From Mucilaginibacter sp. KACC 22063 (GTDB lineage Bacteria > Bacteroidota > Bacteroidia > Sphingobacteriales > Sphingobacteriaceae): DNA of 64,000 bases. Both the position numbers and the translations under genes were made by a program. Shown here in pieces: positions 43,356 through 53,155 of the stretch. Position 1 is the first letter of the stretch, and each line of letters starts with the position of its first letter. The notes below the pieces were generated by a model. The model searched no databases, was not told where the DNA came from, and saw only the letters and a list, made by a program, of their open reading frames with translations. Location of the stretch: NCBI RefSeq assembly GCF_028736115.1, contig NZ_CP117877.1:2728001-2792000 (forward strand), in the 5' to 3' direction.

Positions 43356-44291
43356 ATGGATAACCGGCTGGCATATAGCAACCTGATTAAGGCAGAAGCG
43401 CAAAGGCTTGGCTTTATATTTTGCGGTATATCAAAGACTGAATTTCTGGAGGAGGAAGCACCACGACTGGAAAAATGGCTAAAAGCCGGTATGCATGGCG
43501 AAATGAAATACATGGAAAATTATTTTGACAAACGCCTTGACCCTCGGCTGCTGGTGGATGGCGCAAAATCAGTGATTTCCCTTGGATTGAATTATTATAC
43601 AGACAACATTCAGGCTGATCCTTCTGCTCCTAAAATTTCTAAATATGCTTATGGCAGCGATTATCATCATGTAATTAAAGACAAGCTTAAACAACTGCTT
43701 GCTACTATCAATGAGCAGATTGGCGAAGTTGGCGGACGGGCATTTGTCGACTCAGCTCCGGTACTTGACAGGGCCTGGGCTAAAAAATCCGGTTTGGGAT
43801 GGATTGGTAAAAACTCCAACCTGATCAGCAAGCAAAAGGGATCTTATTTCTTTTTAGCAGAATTGATGGTTGATATAGAACTGGCTTATGATGTTGCCCC
43901 TGCGGCCGACCATTGCGGCACCTGCACCAGATGTATTGATGCCTGCCCTACCGATGCCATTGTAGCACCGCAGATTGTTGATGGCAGCCGCTGTATATCT
44001 TACCTTACTATTGAATTAAAAAACGAAATACCTGCTCATTTCCAGGATAAAATGGACGGCTGGATGTTTGGCTGTGATGTTTGCCAGGATGTATGCCCCT
44101 GGAATAAATTTTCCGTATTGCATCAGGAGCCTGCCTTTCAACCACACCCCGATCTGCTGGATATGACCACCCAAGAATGGCACGAAATTACAGAAGATGT
44201 GTTTAGAAATGTATTTAAAAACTCTGCTGTAAAACGTACAAAATTTGACGGGCTTAAACGCAATATCAACTTCCTCAAAAAGGAATTATAA
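43356..44291 (+). CDS. queG: Epoxyqueuosine reductase
   Basis: A 311-residue QueG. It performs the last step of queuosine synthesis, reducing epoxyqueuosine in tRNA with cobalamin and two 4Fe-4S clusters. Both cluster motifs are intact: [16 protein letters not shown] and the second [11 protein letters not shown]. The N-terminal half has the cobalamin domain ([49 protein letters not shown] with the catalytic Asp). The length is near the family norm. Confidence 0.96.
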   Translation: MDNRLAYSNLIKAEAQRLGFIFCGISKTEFLEEEAPRLEKWLKAGMHGEMKYMENYFDKRLDPRLLVDGAKSVISLGLNYYTDNIQADPSAPKISKYAYGSDYHHVIKDKLKQLLATINEQIGEVGGRAFVDSAPVLDRAWAKKSGLGWIGKNSNLISKQKGSYFFLAELMVDIELAYDVAPAADHCGTCTRCIDACPTDAIVAPQIVDGSRCISYLTIELKNEIPAHFQDKMDGWMFGCDVCQDVCPWNKFSVLHQEPAFQPHPDLLDMTTQEWHEITEDVFRNVFKNSAVKRTKFDGLKRNINFLKKEL

Positions 44292-44307
44292 AGCGTTAAA
44301 TTTAAAT

Positions 44308-44964
44308 CTAAAAGGCCATTTCAGGCACATCATCTTCAATTACCAGTTTTCCGGCAGTAGTATTCTTAATTTCTTCTACACTTATGCCCGGCGCTCTTTC
44401 CAAAAGTTTGAAGCCACCTTCGGGCAAAACATCAAGCACTGCAAGTTCGGTTACTATTCTTTTTACGCAATTAACCCCTGTAAGCGGCAAAGTACATTTG
44501 GGTAATAATTTCGACTCGCCCGCTTTATTGATATGCTGCATGGCAACAATTATATTTTCGGCAGAGGCCACCAAGTCCATCGCACCGCCCATACCTTTCA
44601 CCATTTTGCCGGGTATTTTCCAATTGGCAATATCACCATTTTCAGAAACTTCCATCGCACCTAAAATGGTAAGGTTAACTTTTTTAGCGCGGATCATTCC
44701 AAAACTCATTGCCGAATCAAACACAGCGGATCCTGGTAACATGGTTATCGTTTGCTTGCCAGCGTTTATGGTATCAGCATCTTCTTCACCATCAAACGGA
44801 AATGGCCCCATCCCCAATAACCCATTCTCAGACTGCAAAACTACATCCATGTTTTCCGGGATATAATTTGCCACAAGCGTAGGTATACCTATTCCAAGAT
44901 TTACGTAATACCCGTCTTTTATCTCGCGCGCTATGCGTTGCGCTATTTGTTCTTTACTCAGCAT
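44308..44964 (-). CDS. scoB: 3-oxoacid CoA-transferase, subunit B
   Basis: A 218-residue CoA-transferase beta subunit. The N-terminus IAQRIAREIKDGYYVNLGIGIPTLVANYIP and the catalytic-Glu motif SENGLLGMGP are diagnostic. It moves CoA between succinyl-CoA and acetoacetate. It follows scoA after 76 bases; that gap holds short tandem AAATCATC-like units. Confidence 0.93.
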   Translation of the reverse strand: MLSKEQIAQRIAREIKDGYYVNLGIGIPTLVANYIPENMDVVLQSENGLLGMGPFPFDGEEDADTINAGKQTITMLPGSAVFDSAMSFGMIRAKKVNLTILGAMEVSENGDIANWKIPGKMVKGMGGAMDLVASAENIIVAMQHINKAGESKLLPKCTLPLTGVNCVKRIVTELAVLDVLPEGGFKLLERAPGISVEEIKNTTAGKLVIEDDVPEMAF

Positions 44965-45040
44965 AAATCAATTTTATAATTTGGTTATTTGATGATTTGA
45001 TGATTCGCCTGAGACTGATTTTGAACTTGAATATTAATTA

Positions 45041-45757
45041 TCAAATTTTCAAATCCTTTGAATTATCAAATCTGGTGGTTCTTTTTTCTATGCGTTTTTC
45101 GTAATCCTTACCCTGAAATATCTTATGAACGTAAATGCCAGGGGTATGTATATGGTCAGGGTCAAGCTGGCCCGGTTCAACCAATTCCTCTACTTCGGCA
45201 ATGGTAACCTTACCAGCCATCGCCATTACCGGATTAAAATTTCTGGCTGTTGAACGGTAAACCAAATTACCCATGGTATCGCCTTTCCAGGCTTTTACAA
45301 TAGCAAAATCGGCATCAAAAGCCATTTCCATCAGGTAGTCCTTACCGTTAAAATTTCTTATTTCTTTTCCTTCAGCTATTTCGGTGCCTATACCTGCAGG
45401 TGTGAAAATAGCCGGCATTCCATAGCCTGCGGCCATACAGCGGGTAGCCAGAGTTCCCTGTGGTATCAGTTCCACTTCAAGTTCGCCGCTTAAAAGCTGG
45501 CGCTCAAACTCGGCATTTTCACCCACGTAAGATGATATCATTTTGCGCACCTGCCGTTGTTTCAGCATCAAGCCTATACCAAAATCGTCTACACCGGCAT
45601 TGTTAGATATACAGGTCAGATCCTTTACACCGCTTTTTACTAAAGCTGCTATACAATTCTCAGGCAAACCGCATAGCCCGAAGCCGCCGAGCATTAAAGT
45701 CATGCCGTCGTTTATGCCTTTGATCGCTTCTTCAGCATCTTTTACAACCTTATTCAT
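45041..45757 (-). CDS. scoA: 3-oxoacid CoA-transferase, subunit A
   Basis: A 238-residue alpha subunit. The N-terminus has DGMTLMLGGFGLCGLPENCI with the glycine-rich CoA site, and LSGELEVELIPQGTLATRCMAAG and FTPAGIGTEIAEGKE also match. It works with scoB as a heterodimer or heterotetramer in ketone body or acetoacetate use. No perfect promoter box is upstream; TAAATTTT is the closest. Confidence 0.93.
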   Translation of the reverse strand: MNKVVKDAEEAIKGINDGMTLMLGGFGLCGLPENCIAALVKSGVKDLTCISNNAGVDDFGIGLMLKQRQVRKMISSYVGENAEFERQLLSGELEVELIPQGTLATRCMAAGYGMPAIFTPAGIGTEIAEGKEIRNFNGKDYLMEMAFDADFAIVKAWKGDTMGNLVYRSTARNFNPVMAMAGKVTIAEVEELVEPGQLDPDHIHTPGIYVHKIFQGKDYEKRIEKRTTRFDNSKDLKI

Positions 45758-45903
45758 GAAAAGAAATAAATATATAATTGGTACGGCTAAGGTATAAAAT
45801 TTAGTGCGATGTCGTTTATTGTTTTGCCCGAAGTGATATAGTTATTGCCGCAAACAAAAACAGGTTCACATAGCTTTATTATAGTAATTAACTATTTAAA
45901 ACT

Positions 45904-46413
45904 ATGGCACTTGATAATAACAACGAGCTGGATCAAGGCTCAGAAAATAATAAACCACATGGTTACCACGTGGAAGACGATAACAATCTTGAAGAAAAAG
46001 ATTTGAAGCGAAACTACCTTTTTGGTAGCAGCGAAGATGCAGATGCGAACCAACCAGGTATGGAAGGTGAGGGTTATGGCGGTCATAATTTTGGCAAAAC
46101 GGTGGTAACAACTTCGGGGGACGACCCTGCAAATCCATCACAAAATGCAGGCAGTACTAACCCTTACTTTAAGCGCACGGAACCATCTGAAGAACATCCG
46201 GAAAACAACAACTTTAAACCCGGAGAAGTAAACGAATATAGGGAAGGTACTGCTGATTATGATGGTGGTACTTCATCAGGCGGCCGCGACTATGTTAAAG
46301 GTAGTGATGAAGCTAATGAAGATCAGCACAAAGCAGGTCAGCAAGCGCAAACACAGCCTGGCAAAACTACCTACAACAATGAATACGGTCAGCGCGACAA
46401 TGAAAATGAATAA
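45904..46413 (+). CDS. Hydrophilic disordered protein
   Basis: A 169-residue protein made almost wholly of Asn, Asp, Glu, Gly, Gln and Ser, with no hydrophobic segment or signal peptide. A ..SEDADANQPGMEGEGYGG.. region and a late Gly-rich GGTSSGGRDYVKGSDE stretch are visible. No family is recognised. High Gly and strong hydrophilicity recall hydrophilins of desiccation or osmotic stress. A TAGCTTTA box (one mismatch) lies upstream, and a strong terminator follows. Confidence 0.65.
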   Translation: MALDNNNELDQGSENNKPHGYHVEDDNNLEEKDLKRNYLFGSSEDADANQPGMEGEGYGGHNFGKTVVTTSGDDPANPSQNAGSTNPYFKRTEPSEEHPENNNFKPGEVNEYREGTADYDGGTSSGGRDYVKGSDEANEDQHKAGQQAQTQPGKTTYNNEYGQRDNENE

Positions 46414-46441
46414 TATCGCTTTGCTAAATATGGAGCAAATA

Positions 46442-46471
46442 AAAAGGCATCTGCAATTGCAGATGCCTTTT
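46442..46471. terminator. Bidirectional terminator of the 45904 gene and pnp
   Basis: A perfect palindrome with 15-nt arms (AAAAGGCATCTGCAA and complement) and A/T ends on both sides. It lies between the convergent stops at 46413 and 46493 and serves both. Confidence 0.85.
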
Positions 46472-46492
46472 CTATATCAATCAGAAAGCTGA

Positions 46493-48652
46493 TTACTGAT
46501 TTTGCTCAGGAGCTTTTTGCCCCTGACCTTCTGGTTTTGGCGGTTTAGGTAATAAAACCTTGCGCGACAATTTCAGTTTACCTTGTTTGTCTACGTCAAT
46601 CAGTTTTACTTTCACCATTTCACCAACTTCAAAAACGCCATCCATTGTTTCTATACGACGGTGGTCAATTTCAGAAATGTGTAACAAGCCATCTTTACCT
46701 GGTAATATCTCAACAAATGCACCGAAAGGCATAATTGACTTAACTTTACCTTCGTAAATCTCGCCAATATCAGGTTTAGCTGCAATAGCTCGGATACGTG
46801 ACACAGCAGCATCGATAGCTGATTTGTTATCAGCAAATACCTGTACAATACCTTGATTATCTTTTTCTTCGATATTGATAGTTGCACCGGTTTCGCGTTG
46901 CATTTCCTGGATGATTTTACCACCAGGGCCTATAACAGCACCAATAAATTCTTTGTCGATTTTAAGTGTAACAATGCGCGGAGCAAATTCTTTGTAGTCC
47001 TCACGTGGAGCGCTCAAAGTCTTAGCCATTTCACCAAGGATATGTAAACGGCCTTCTTTAGCCTGATCTAAAGCATTGGTTAATACTTCGTACGATAAGC
47101 CGTTTATTTTTAAATCCATCTGGCAGGCAACGATACCATTTTTAGTACCTGTTACTTTAAAGTCCATATCTCCCAGGTGATCTTCATCACCCAAAATATC
47201 AGAAAGGATAGCATATTTAGTACCCATTTCATTGGTGATTAAGCCCATTGCGATACCAGATACCGGGTTGGTAATTTTAACACCAGCATCCATTAAAGCT
47301 AATGTACCAGCACAAACTGTAGCCATTGACGACGAACCGTTTGACTCCAGGATATCAGACACAACGCGGATAGTGTATGGATTTTCATCATCGGCAGGCA
47401 ATACGCGTTTTAACGAACGCATAGCCAGGTTACCATGACCAATTTCGCGACGACCGGCACCGCGGTTAGGGCGAACCTCACCGGTTGAAAAACCAGGGAA
47501 GTTATAGTGTAAAATAAATTTCTGGTAACCGTTAATGAATGCACCGTCAATCATTTGCTCATCATCCTTAGCACCTAAAGTAACAGTGGTTAAAGATTGA
47601 GTTTCGCCACGGGTAAACACGGCAGAACCGTGCGCTGATGGCAGGTAGCTAACCTCGCTCCATATTGGGCGGATCTCTGTAGTTTTACGGCCATCTAAAC
47701 GTTTACCTTCGTCTAATACCAGGTTACGGATAGCATCGTACTCTACATCGTGGTAGTATTTTTTAGCTAAAAATTTGGTCGCATCATCAATCTCACCTAA
47801 AGTAGCAATATAATTATCACGTACTTCTTTAAATTTAGCAGCACGCTCATCTTTTGCAGAAGCAGAAGACGCGATAGCATAAACCTGATCATAAGTAGCA
47901 GCGTAGATTGCTTTCTTCAACTCTTCGTTGCTGTTTTCGTGGCTGTAAACGCGTTTTTCGGTTTTACCAACTTCAACAGTTAATTCTTTTTGAGCTAAAC
48001 ACTGTAATTTAATAGCAGTGTGCGCGAATTTGATAGCCTCAACCAGCTCAGCTTCCTGAATTTCTTTTGATTCGCCCTCAACCATGTTAATATCATGCTC
48101 AGAACCGGCTACAATAAATTCTAAAGTAGCATGCTCTAACTGACTTAGAGTTGGGTTAATTACCAGTTGACCATCAATTTTAGCAACACGTACTTCAGAG
48201 ATAGGGCCATTGAAAGGAATATCTGATACCGCAAGCGCTGCAGATGCCGCCAAACCGGCCAAAGCATCAGGCATAATATCTTTATCAGCCGAAATCAGAG
48301 AAATCATCACCTGGGTATCTGCGTGATAATCTTCAGGGAACATTGGGCGCAAAGCACGGTCAACCAAACGAGAGATCAAAACCTCATAATCTGATAAACG
48401 CGCCTCACGACGTAAAAAACCACCCGGGATACGTCCCGTAGCAGCATATTTTTCTTGATAGTCAACAGATAGCGGAAGGAAGTCAACACCCTCTTTCGCT
48501 TCTTTTGATGAAACTACAGTAGCCAGCAACATGGTGTCACCCATTTTAACTACTACAGAGCCATCTGCTTGTTTAGCCAGTTTACCGGTTTCGATCTCAA
48601 TGGTGCGGCCGTCACCTAAATCGATGGTTTTTCTAATTACGTTGTAACTCAT
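46493..48652 (-). CDS. pnp: Polyribonucleotide nucleotidyltransferase (PNPase)
   Basis: A 719-residue PNPase of normal length. Order: RNase PH domain 1 (residues 1-230), helical linker, RNase PH domain 2 ([14 protein letters not shown]-like [19 protein letters not shown]; active-site [18 protein letters not shown]), KH domain ([23 protein letters not shown]) and S1 domain ([27 protein letters not shown]). It degrades mRNA 3' to 5' with phosphate. The leader holds a hairpin that may serve autoregulation, and rpsO is directly upstream as in many bacteria. Confidence 0.98.
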   Translation of the reverse strand: MSYNVIRKTIDLGDGRTIEIETGKLAKQADGSVVVKMGDTMLLATVVSSKEAKEGVDFLPLSVDYQEKYAATGRIPGGFLRREARLSDYEVLISRLVDRALRPMFPEDYHADTQVMISLISADKDIMPDALAGLAASAALAVSDIPFNGPISEVRVAKIDGQLVINPTLSQLEHATLEFIVAGSEHDINMVEGESKEIQEAELVEAIKFAHTAIKLQCLAQKELTVEVGKTEKRVYSHENSNEELKKAIYAATYDQVYAIASSASAKDERAAKFKEVRDNYIATLGEIDDATKFLAKKYYHDVEYDAIRNLVLDEGKRLDGRKTTEIRPIWSEVSYLPSAHGSAVFTRGETQSLTTVTLGAKDDEQMIDGAFINGYQKFILHYNFPGFSTGEVRPNRGAGRREIGHGNLAMRSLKRVLPADDENPYTIRVVSDILESNGSSSMATVCAGTLALMDAGVKITNPVSGIAMGLITNEMGTKYAILSDILGDEDHLGDMDFKVTGTKNGIVACQMDLKINGLSYEVLTNALDQAKEGRLHILGEMAKTLSAPREDYKEFAPRIVTLKIDKEFIGAVIGPGGKIIQEMQRETGATINIEEKDNQGIVQVFADNKSAIDAAVSRIRAIAAKPDIGEIYEGKVKSIMPFGAFVEILPGKDGLLHISEIDHRRIETMDGVFEVGEMVKVKLIDVDKQGKLKLSRKVLLPKPPKPEGQGQKAPEQNQ

Positions 48653-48667
48653 TTTTGTTGTATTGTA

Positions 48668-48694
48668 ATACGCTTTTCATCTTTCAGAGCGTAT
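48668..48694 (-). promoter_or_regulatory. Hairpin in the pnp leader
   Basis: A 7-bp stem (ATACGCT / AGCGTAT) with a 13-nt loop, ending 15 nt before the pnp ATG. Stem-loops in this place serve RNase III/PNPase autoregulation in E. coli; here it is only a candidate. Confidence 0.35.
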
Positions 48695-48727
48695 CGTTTT
48701 GTATGTTTAAAAATCGTTGTTTTAATG

Positions 48728-48762
48728 AAAAAAAGCCATCCGATAACACGGACGGCTTTTTT
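48728..48762 (-). terminator. Terminator or attenuator between rpsO and pnp
   Basis: AAAAAGCC-A-TCCG pairs with CGGA-C-GGCTTTTTT (one mismatch), with a T-run on the minus strand. It lies 18 bases after rpsO. Partial read-through would couple rpsO and pnp expression. Confidence 0.75.
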
Positions 48763-48779
48763 CTTAATTCATTTAAAAG

Positions 48780-49058
48780 TTATTTGATGATATCCCTTAG
48801 CTCAAGAGCTTTGATGATAGCACGATACCTGTTGATATCTTTGTGGTACAGGTAAGCCAATAATGCACGGCGTTTACCTACTAACTTTTGCAGTGATAAC
48901 TGAGTTGAAAAATCTTTTTTATTTTTCTTTAAGTGACCGGTTAAGTGTGCAATACGAGTTGTAAATAATGCAACCTGACCTTCTGCTGAACCTGTGTTGG
49001 TAGCTTCGCCACCGTGTTTTGCGAAAATCTCTGCTTTCGCTTCTTTACTTAAATACAT
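48780..49058 (-). CDS. rpsO: 30S ribosomal protein S15
   Basis: A 92-residue S15 (usually about 89). It has the conserved GSAEGQVALFTTRIAHLTGHLKKNKKDF and GKRRALLAYLYHKDINRYRAII. It binds 16S rRNA helix 22/23. It is placed upstream of pnp, as in E. coli. Confidence 0.98.
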   Translation of the reverse strand: MYLSKEAKAEIFAKHGGEATNTGSAEGQVALFTTRIAHLTGHLKKNKKDFSTQLSLQKLVGKRRALLAYLYHKDINRYRAIIKALELRDIIK

Positions 49059-49101
49059 TACCTGAATAATATTAAAGCTGTGTAAATTTTGTTAATTGGC
49101 A

Positions 49102-49109
49102 CAAAGGTA
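49102..49109 (-). promoter_or_regulatory. rpsO promoter -7 box TACCTTTG
   Basis: A perfect TAnnTTTG match 43 bases before the rpsO ATG. The -33 region has a T-run but no clean TTG. Confidence 0.55.
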
Positions 49110-49196
49110 ACATTTTAAGCGCAAATTAAAAAGTGGAATGTTAAAACGTAAAACCCGGTTAACTACCTCACAATCAATGGCCATTTGTTTGTATTG

Positions 49197-49985
49197 TTAT
49201 TTAAAATATTTCCCTATAACTTCTACCAGCTCGTTTGTTAGCTTCTTATTGGTAGCTACTATATCACACTTCTCCAGCGGATCAGCCTCTCCTTTAAAAG
49301 TAACACAATCTCCGCCCGCTTGGCGCACAATTACAATACCTGCTGCAATATCCCAGGGCTTTAAATTGTATTCGTAATAAGCATCAAAACGGCCGCATGC
49401 AGTATAAGCCAGGTCAACTGCTGCCGAACCTATGCGGCGTAAGCCATGACAATGCTGCATCAGGTCAACAAACAGGTCAATGTATTCGGGTTGCTTTTGA
49501 AAGTCATAATACGGGAAGCCTGTAGCAATAAGGCTTTTGCTAATCGTTTCGTTTTTGCTTACGCTAATCTCTTTACCATTTAGGTAAGCTGGTGCATCTT
49601 TCCAGGCATAAAAGCATTCGTCCTGGTTTACCTCATAAACAACACCCATTACCAGCTCATCATACTCTTTAAGTGCAATACTTACAGAGAACGTTGGCAA
49701 GCCGTGAATAAAATTGGTGGTACCGTCCAGCGGGTCAATAATCCAGTTATAACGTTCGCCGGTACGGTTAATAGTTTTTTCCTCTGTCAGGAAACCAGCG
49801 TCGGGCAGTATTTCTTCAAGCGCCTTTACGATCATGGCTTCCGCAGTTTTATCCACGTACGAAACCAGGTCATTGAGGCCTTTATATTCTATCTTATCGG
49901 GATCAAATTTTTTACGTTCTTCCCTAATGAAGGCCCCGGCCTGTTTAGCAACTTCAATTACTTTGAGGGTGATTGTTTCCAGCAT
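49197..49985 (-). CDS. Inositol monophosphatase family protein
   Basis: A 262-residue IMPase/SuhB family phosphatase. The metal-site motifs are complete: LTEEKT (Glu), WIIDPLDGTTNFIHGLPTFSVSIAL, and the late PWDIAAGIVIVRQAGG. The substrate could be inositol phosphate or a related sugar phosphate. Its start lies 32 bases inside the GtrA gene, suggesting coupled translation in an mtaB-lgt-gtrA-imp operon. Confidence 0.9.
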   Translation of the reverse strand: MLETITLKVIEVAKQAGAFIREERKKFDPDKIEYKGLNDLVSYVDKTAEAMIVKALEEILPDAGFLTEEKTINRTGERYNWIIDPLDGTTNFIHGLPTFSVSIALKEYDELVMGVVYEVNQDECFYAWKDAPAYLNGKEISVSKNETISKSLIATGFPYYDFQKQPEYIDLFVDLMQHCHGLRRIGSAAVDLAYTACGRFDAYYEYNLKPWDIAAGIVIVRQAGGDCVTFKGEADPLEKCDIVATNKKLTNELVEVIGKYFK

Positions 49986-50436
49986 GATCGCGTAGTTTTA
50001 AATTAAATGAAAACAGTTTATGAATAAAGAAACTGGCAAAAAATAAACTTAAAGCTGCAGCAGGGCGCGCAATAGGCGGATACATATGCAGGTAACTCAC
50101 CATAAATTTAAGCACACCCATATTGGCAAAAAAGCCAACAATAGCCACTGAAATAAACCTTAAAAATTGTTGAGTTGGCGGAAGCTTGGATTCTGAAAAT
50201 ACCAGGTACCTGTTGATCAAAAAATTAACCAATACCCCCATAAAAAATGAGATACTGAATGATAGCAGATAATTACTTACCGGCTGGTTAATCACTTTAT
50301 AACTGGGAGATGTAAATACGTAATGGTAAAGCACATAGAATGCGATTATATCTACCAAAAAGCCGCTACCCGCAGATACCATAAACCTTAAAAACTGGTT
50401 ATTGATTATTTTATGGCCTAATTTTTCAGCCGGCAT
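49954..50436 (-). CDS. GtrA family membrane protein
   Basis: A 160-residue GtrA-like protein with four membrane helices ([81 protein letters not shown]). GtrA proteins flip or support polyprenyl-linked sugars in surface polysaccharide glucosylation. It overlaps lgt by 11 bases upstream and the IMPase gene by 32 bases downstream. Confidence 0.88.
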   Translation of the reverse strand: MPAEKLGHKIINNQFLRFMVSAGSGFLVDIIAFYVLYHYVFTSPSYKVINQPVSNYLLSFSISFFMGVLVNFLINRYLVFSESKLPPTQQFLRFISVAIVGFFANMGVLKFMVSYLHMYPPIARPAAALSLFFASFFIHKLFSFNLKLRDHAGNNHPQSN

Positions 50437-51595
50437 GCGCTATGTTTTGACGCTTGCGCGTTGTTACTAAACATAGTGTAATACCTGCTATCACCATAAA
50501 GGTGGAGATCATTTCGGCCTGGGTGAATGAGAAGCTGCCAATGTGGTAACGTGTGTTTACACGGATCAACTCTACCAAAAAACGCTCCACCCCTGCCAAA
50601 ATCAAATATACGCCGAACATAACGCCCGGTGTTTTGATCTTATTCCTGATACTCCATAAAAAGAAGAACAACAGGATACAAACTATACACTCATAAAACG
50701 GTGTAGGATAAACCGGTAATCTTAATTCGTTACAATATTTGCCAACACAACCCGGTATAGGGTTATTAGGATCAACCATGTTTACGTTATGCGGATATTT
50801 GAACGACCACATCCAATCGGGCAGCCAGCTCAGGGAAGCAGGTTTGGTTTTCAGATTAGGGATACCCCAATCGCCATCACCCGCCATTTGGCAACCGATA
50901 CGGCCAACACCATAAGCAAGCATCATACCCGGGGCGCCGATGTCAAGCATATTCAAAGGTTTTATGCCATGCTTATTAGTTATATAAAGCACTGCTAAAC
51001 CGCCACAAATTAAACCGCCATAAAATGTCAAACCGCTAAAACCGATCAGCATGCCAACAGGGTCTAACATAAATTCGTCCCAGTTTTCAAGTGCGTTAAA
51101 TAGCTTTGCGCCTGCAAAGCCAAATACCGCGGCCCAAACAAGTATAGAACCCATTAACTCATGCGGATGCACCGTTACGCGCTTGGTCACCGGCTCGGCC
51201 AGCTGGTTCTTTTTGCTATCCTGGTATGCCCAGTAAATAAAACCTGCAGCAAACAGTAAGCCGCCAATTAAGCTACCCCTTGTAGACAGAATAAAGTCTT
51301 GCGGATTGTTTACCAGGTCGCGGTAATGAAGTATAGCATCTACTAATTTAAATCCGGCTATAAACCCGAAAACACCATTACCTACATATTCGGCAAGCGT
51401 TGCAGGCTGACCAACGGTAACTGTTTTTTCAAAAGGATGGATATATCCCAGTCTCTCTTTACGTTTAAACTCTTCGGCAAAAGCCCAGTAAGCAGCCATA
51501 AAGGCTAAGGCAACAAAAAAGCCAAAAGTTTGAAACGGAAGTGGAACGTTTGCCCCGGTAAAGTATCTGATTAAATCGGAAAGGGTTGGAAACAT
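50426..51595 (-). CDS. lgt: Prolipoprotein diacylglyceryl transferase (long form)
   Basis: A 389-residue Lgt with about seven to eight membrane helices. The Lgt signature appears as [17 protein letters not shown] (catalytic Arg), with later [15 protein letters not shown] and [21 protein letters not shown]. It adds diacylglycerol to the lipobox Cys of lipoproteins. It is about 100 residues longer than the E. coli form because of an extra N-terminal segment and loops, as seen in Bacteroidota. It lies in the mtaB-lgt-gtrA-imp operon. Confidence 0.9.
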   Translation of the reverse strand: MFPTLSDLIRYFTGANVPLPFQTFGFFVALAFMAAYWAFAEEFKRKERLGYIHPFEKTVTVGQPATLAEYVGNGVFGFIAGFKLVDAILHYRDLVNNPQDFILSTRGSLIGGLLFAAGFIYWAYQDSKKNQLAEPVTKRVTVHPHELMGSILVWAAVFGFAGAKLFNALENWDEFMLDPVGMLIGFSGLTFYGGLICGGLAVLYITNKHGIKPLNMLDIGAPGMMLAYGVGRIGCQMAGDGDWGIPNLKTKPASLSWLPDWMWSFKYPHNVNMVDPNNPIPGCVGKYCNELRLPVYPTPFYECIVCILLFFFLWSIRNKIKTPGVMFGVYLILAGVERFLVELIRVNTRYHIGSFSFTQAEMISTFMVIAGITLCLVTTRKRQNIAHAG

Positions 51596-51624
51596 CAGGT
51601 AGTGTTTTTGAAGCGAAGATAGAA

Positions 51625-52944
51625 TTAATGTACCAAAATTTCTTCGCTTTCGGTAATTTCTACATCGCCGTCAGGTGCAATTGCTGTAAGTTTTACGTTA
51701 CGTACTTCGTTAACCAGAACAGGATCATATTTAGCTTTAACCTTCACGTAATTGCGTGTAAAGCCATGCATAAAGCCGTCTTTAATATCTCCCTCAAACA
51801 AAACCTCTTCGTTTTTATCTAACTGTGTTTCATAGAAAGCACGGCGTTTTTTGTCAGACAGGATGTGCAGCATTTTACTTCTTTCGGCACGTGTCGATCC
51901 TGGTACGCTGCCTGCCATTTCTTTGGCAAGTGTATTGTCGCGTTCAGAATAAGTAAAAACGTGCAGGTAAGAGATATTAAGTTCGTTTAAGAAATTATAA
52001 GTATCAACGAAGTCTTCGCGTGTTTCACCCGGGAAGCCTACAATTACATCAACACCAATACAACAGTTGGGCATTAACTGTTTAATTTTCGCCACCCTAT
52101 CGGCATATAAAGCACGTTTATAACGGCGGCGCATTAAACTTAATATCTTATCCGAACCCGATTGTAATGGAATATGAAAATGCGGTACAAATTTCTTTGA
52201 CACAGCCACGTATTCAATAATCTCGTCTGTAAGCAGGTTAGGTTCAATAGATGAAATACGGATGCGATCGATACCATCAACCTCGTCAAGTGCTTTAACC
52301 AGTTCTACAAACTTATTAATACGTTTGCGTTCCTGTATACCAAAATCGCCGATATTAACGCCTGTTAAAACAATTTCGCGCACACCAGAGGCTGCAATTT
52401 GCTTAGCTTGTTCTACAATATTTTCGATATTGTCGCTGCGGCTGTTACCACGTGCCAGCGGAATGGTACAGAATGTACATGAGTAATCGCAACCGTCCTG
52501 TACTTTTAAAAATGTGCGTGTACGGTCGCCAAATGAATAAGATGCTACAAACTGGTTAGCCTCTGATACCGGCTGATTATAAACCAGTGTTTTGGGCTGC
52601 TTGGTAAGATCGGTAATGTGATCTACGATCTGGAACTTTTCTGCAGCTCCGAGTACCATATCCACACCGGGGATTTCTGCAATTTCTGTTGGCTTTAACT
52701 GTGCATAACACCCAACAATAACCACGTAAGCCTGCGGAGATATCTTAAGTGCTTCTTTAACTATTTTCTTACACTTTTTGTCTGCGTTTTCAGTAACTGA
52801 ACAGGTATTGATCACGAAGACATCGGGCTGCTCGGTAAAGCTGACAATGCTGTAGCCAGCCTGGCTAAACAAGCGCCCGATAGCAGACGACTCCGAATAG
52901 TTCAGCTTACAACCCAGTGTATAAAAAGCAACTTTCTTATCCAT
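51625..52944 (-). CDS. mtaB: tRNA t6A37 methylthiotransferase MtaB
   Basis: A 439-residue radical SAM methylthiotransferase. The N domain has [15 protein letters not shown], the MtaB form of the first cluster motif, with [15 protein letters not shown] and GCYAQLKP. The radical SAM triad is in [20 protein letters not shown]-like C-terminus follows. It makes 2-methylthio-t6A in tRNAs reading ANN codons. A perfect TATCTTTG box lies 11 bases upstream, giving a near-leaderless mRNA. Confidence 0.93.
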   Translation of the reverse strand: MDKKVAFYTLGCKLNYSESSAIGRLFSQAGYSIVSFTEQPDVFVINTCSVTENADKKCKKIVKEALKISPQAYVVIVGCYAQLKPTEIAEIPGVDMVLGAAEKFQIVDHITDLTKQPKTLVYNQPVSEANQFVASYSFGDRTRTFLKVQDGCDYSCTFCTIPLARGNSRSDNIENIVEQAKQIAASGVREIVLTGVNIGDFGIQERKRINKFVELVKALDEVDGIDRIRISSIEPNLLTDEIIEYVAVSKKFVPHFHIPLQSGSDKILSLMRRRYKRALYADRVAKIKQLMPNCCIGVDVIVGFPGETREDFVDTYNFLNELNISYLHVFTYSERDNTLAKEMAGSVPGSTRAERSKMLHILSDKKRRAFYETQLDKNEEVLFEGDIKDGFMHGFTRNYVKVKAKYDPVLVNEVRNVKLTAIAPDGDVEITESEEILVH

Positions 52945-52954
52945 TTTAAGCCCG

Positions 52955-52962
52955 CAAAGATA
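52955..52962 (-). promoter_or_regulatory. mtaB promoter -7 box TATCTTTG
   Basis: A perfect TAnnTTTG box ending 10 nt before the ATG at 52944; the leader should be only a few bases. No -33 TTG was found. Confidence 0.5.
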
Positions 52963-53038
52963 AGTATTTTAGGTAAATATGTTTGAAGCTTATGTAATTG
53001 GGATGTAAACCTACTCTTAAATGATATTCTATTATGAA

Positions 53039-53118
53039 CCTGTCATGCCGGACAAAGTGAGGAATCTATGGGTATAGGCACATATAGATTCTCCACTTCG
53101 TTCAGAATGATAAACAGG
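53039..53118. repeat. Imperfect palindromic intergenic repeat (REP-like)
   Basis: CCTGTCATGCCGGACAAAGTG...GAATCTATG is followed by an inverted CATATAGATTC...CACTTCGTTCAGAATGA...ACAGG. The two arms are imperfect inverted copies about 30 nt long, with a 10-nt loop. The CACTTCGTTCAGAATGA part belongs to the type of dispersed intergenic repeat (GTCATTCTGAACGAAGTG...) recurring in many genomes. It sits in the mutS2-mtaB gap. Confidence 0.7.
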
Positions 53119-53155
53119 CTAAATGCTTTGGTTATACTAATAGAAGTCTATCTGT

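Noticed and set aside
44384-44866. 160-codon plus-strand ORF antisense to scoB
   Set aside because: Shadow of the scoB reading frame, no family signature and no promoter.
44965-45040. Tandem AAATCATC-like units between scoB and scoA considered as a CRISPR-like or regulatory repeat
   Set aside because: Only two or three imperfect units of a simple sequence; no spacer structure.
49138-49377. 79-codon plus-strand ORF near the end of the IMPase gene
   Set aside because: Mostly antisense to the IMPase coding sequence and without family features.
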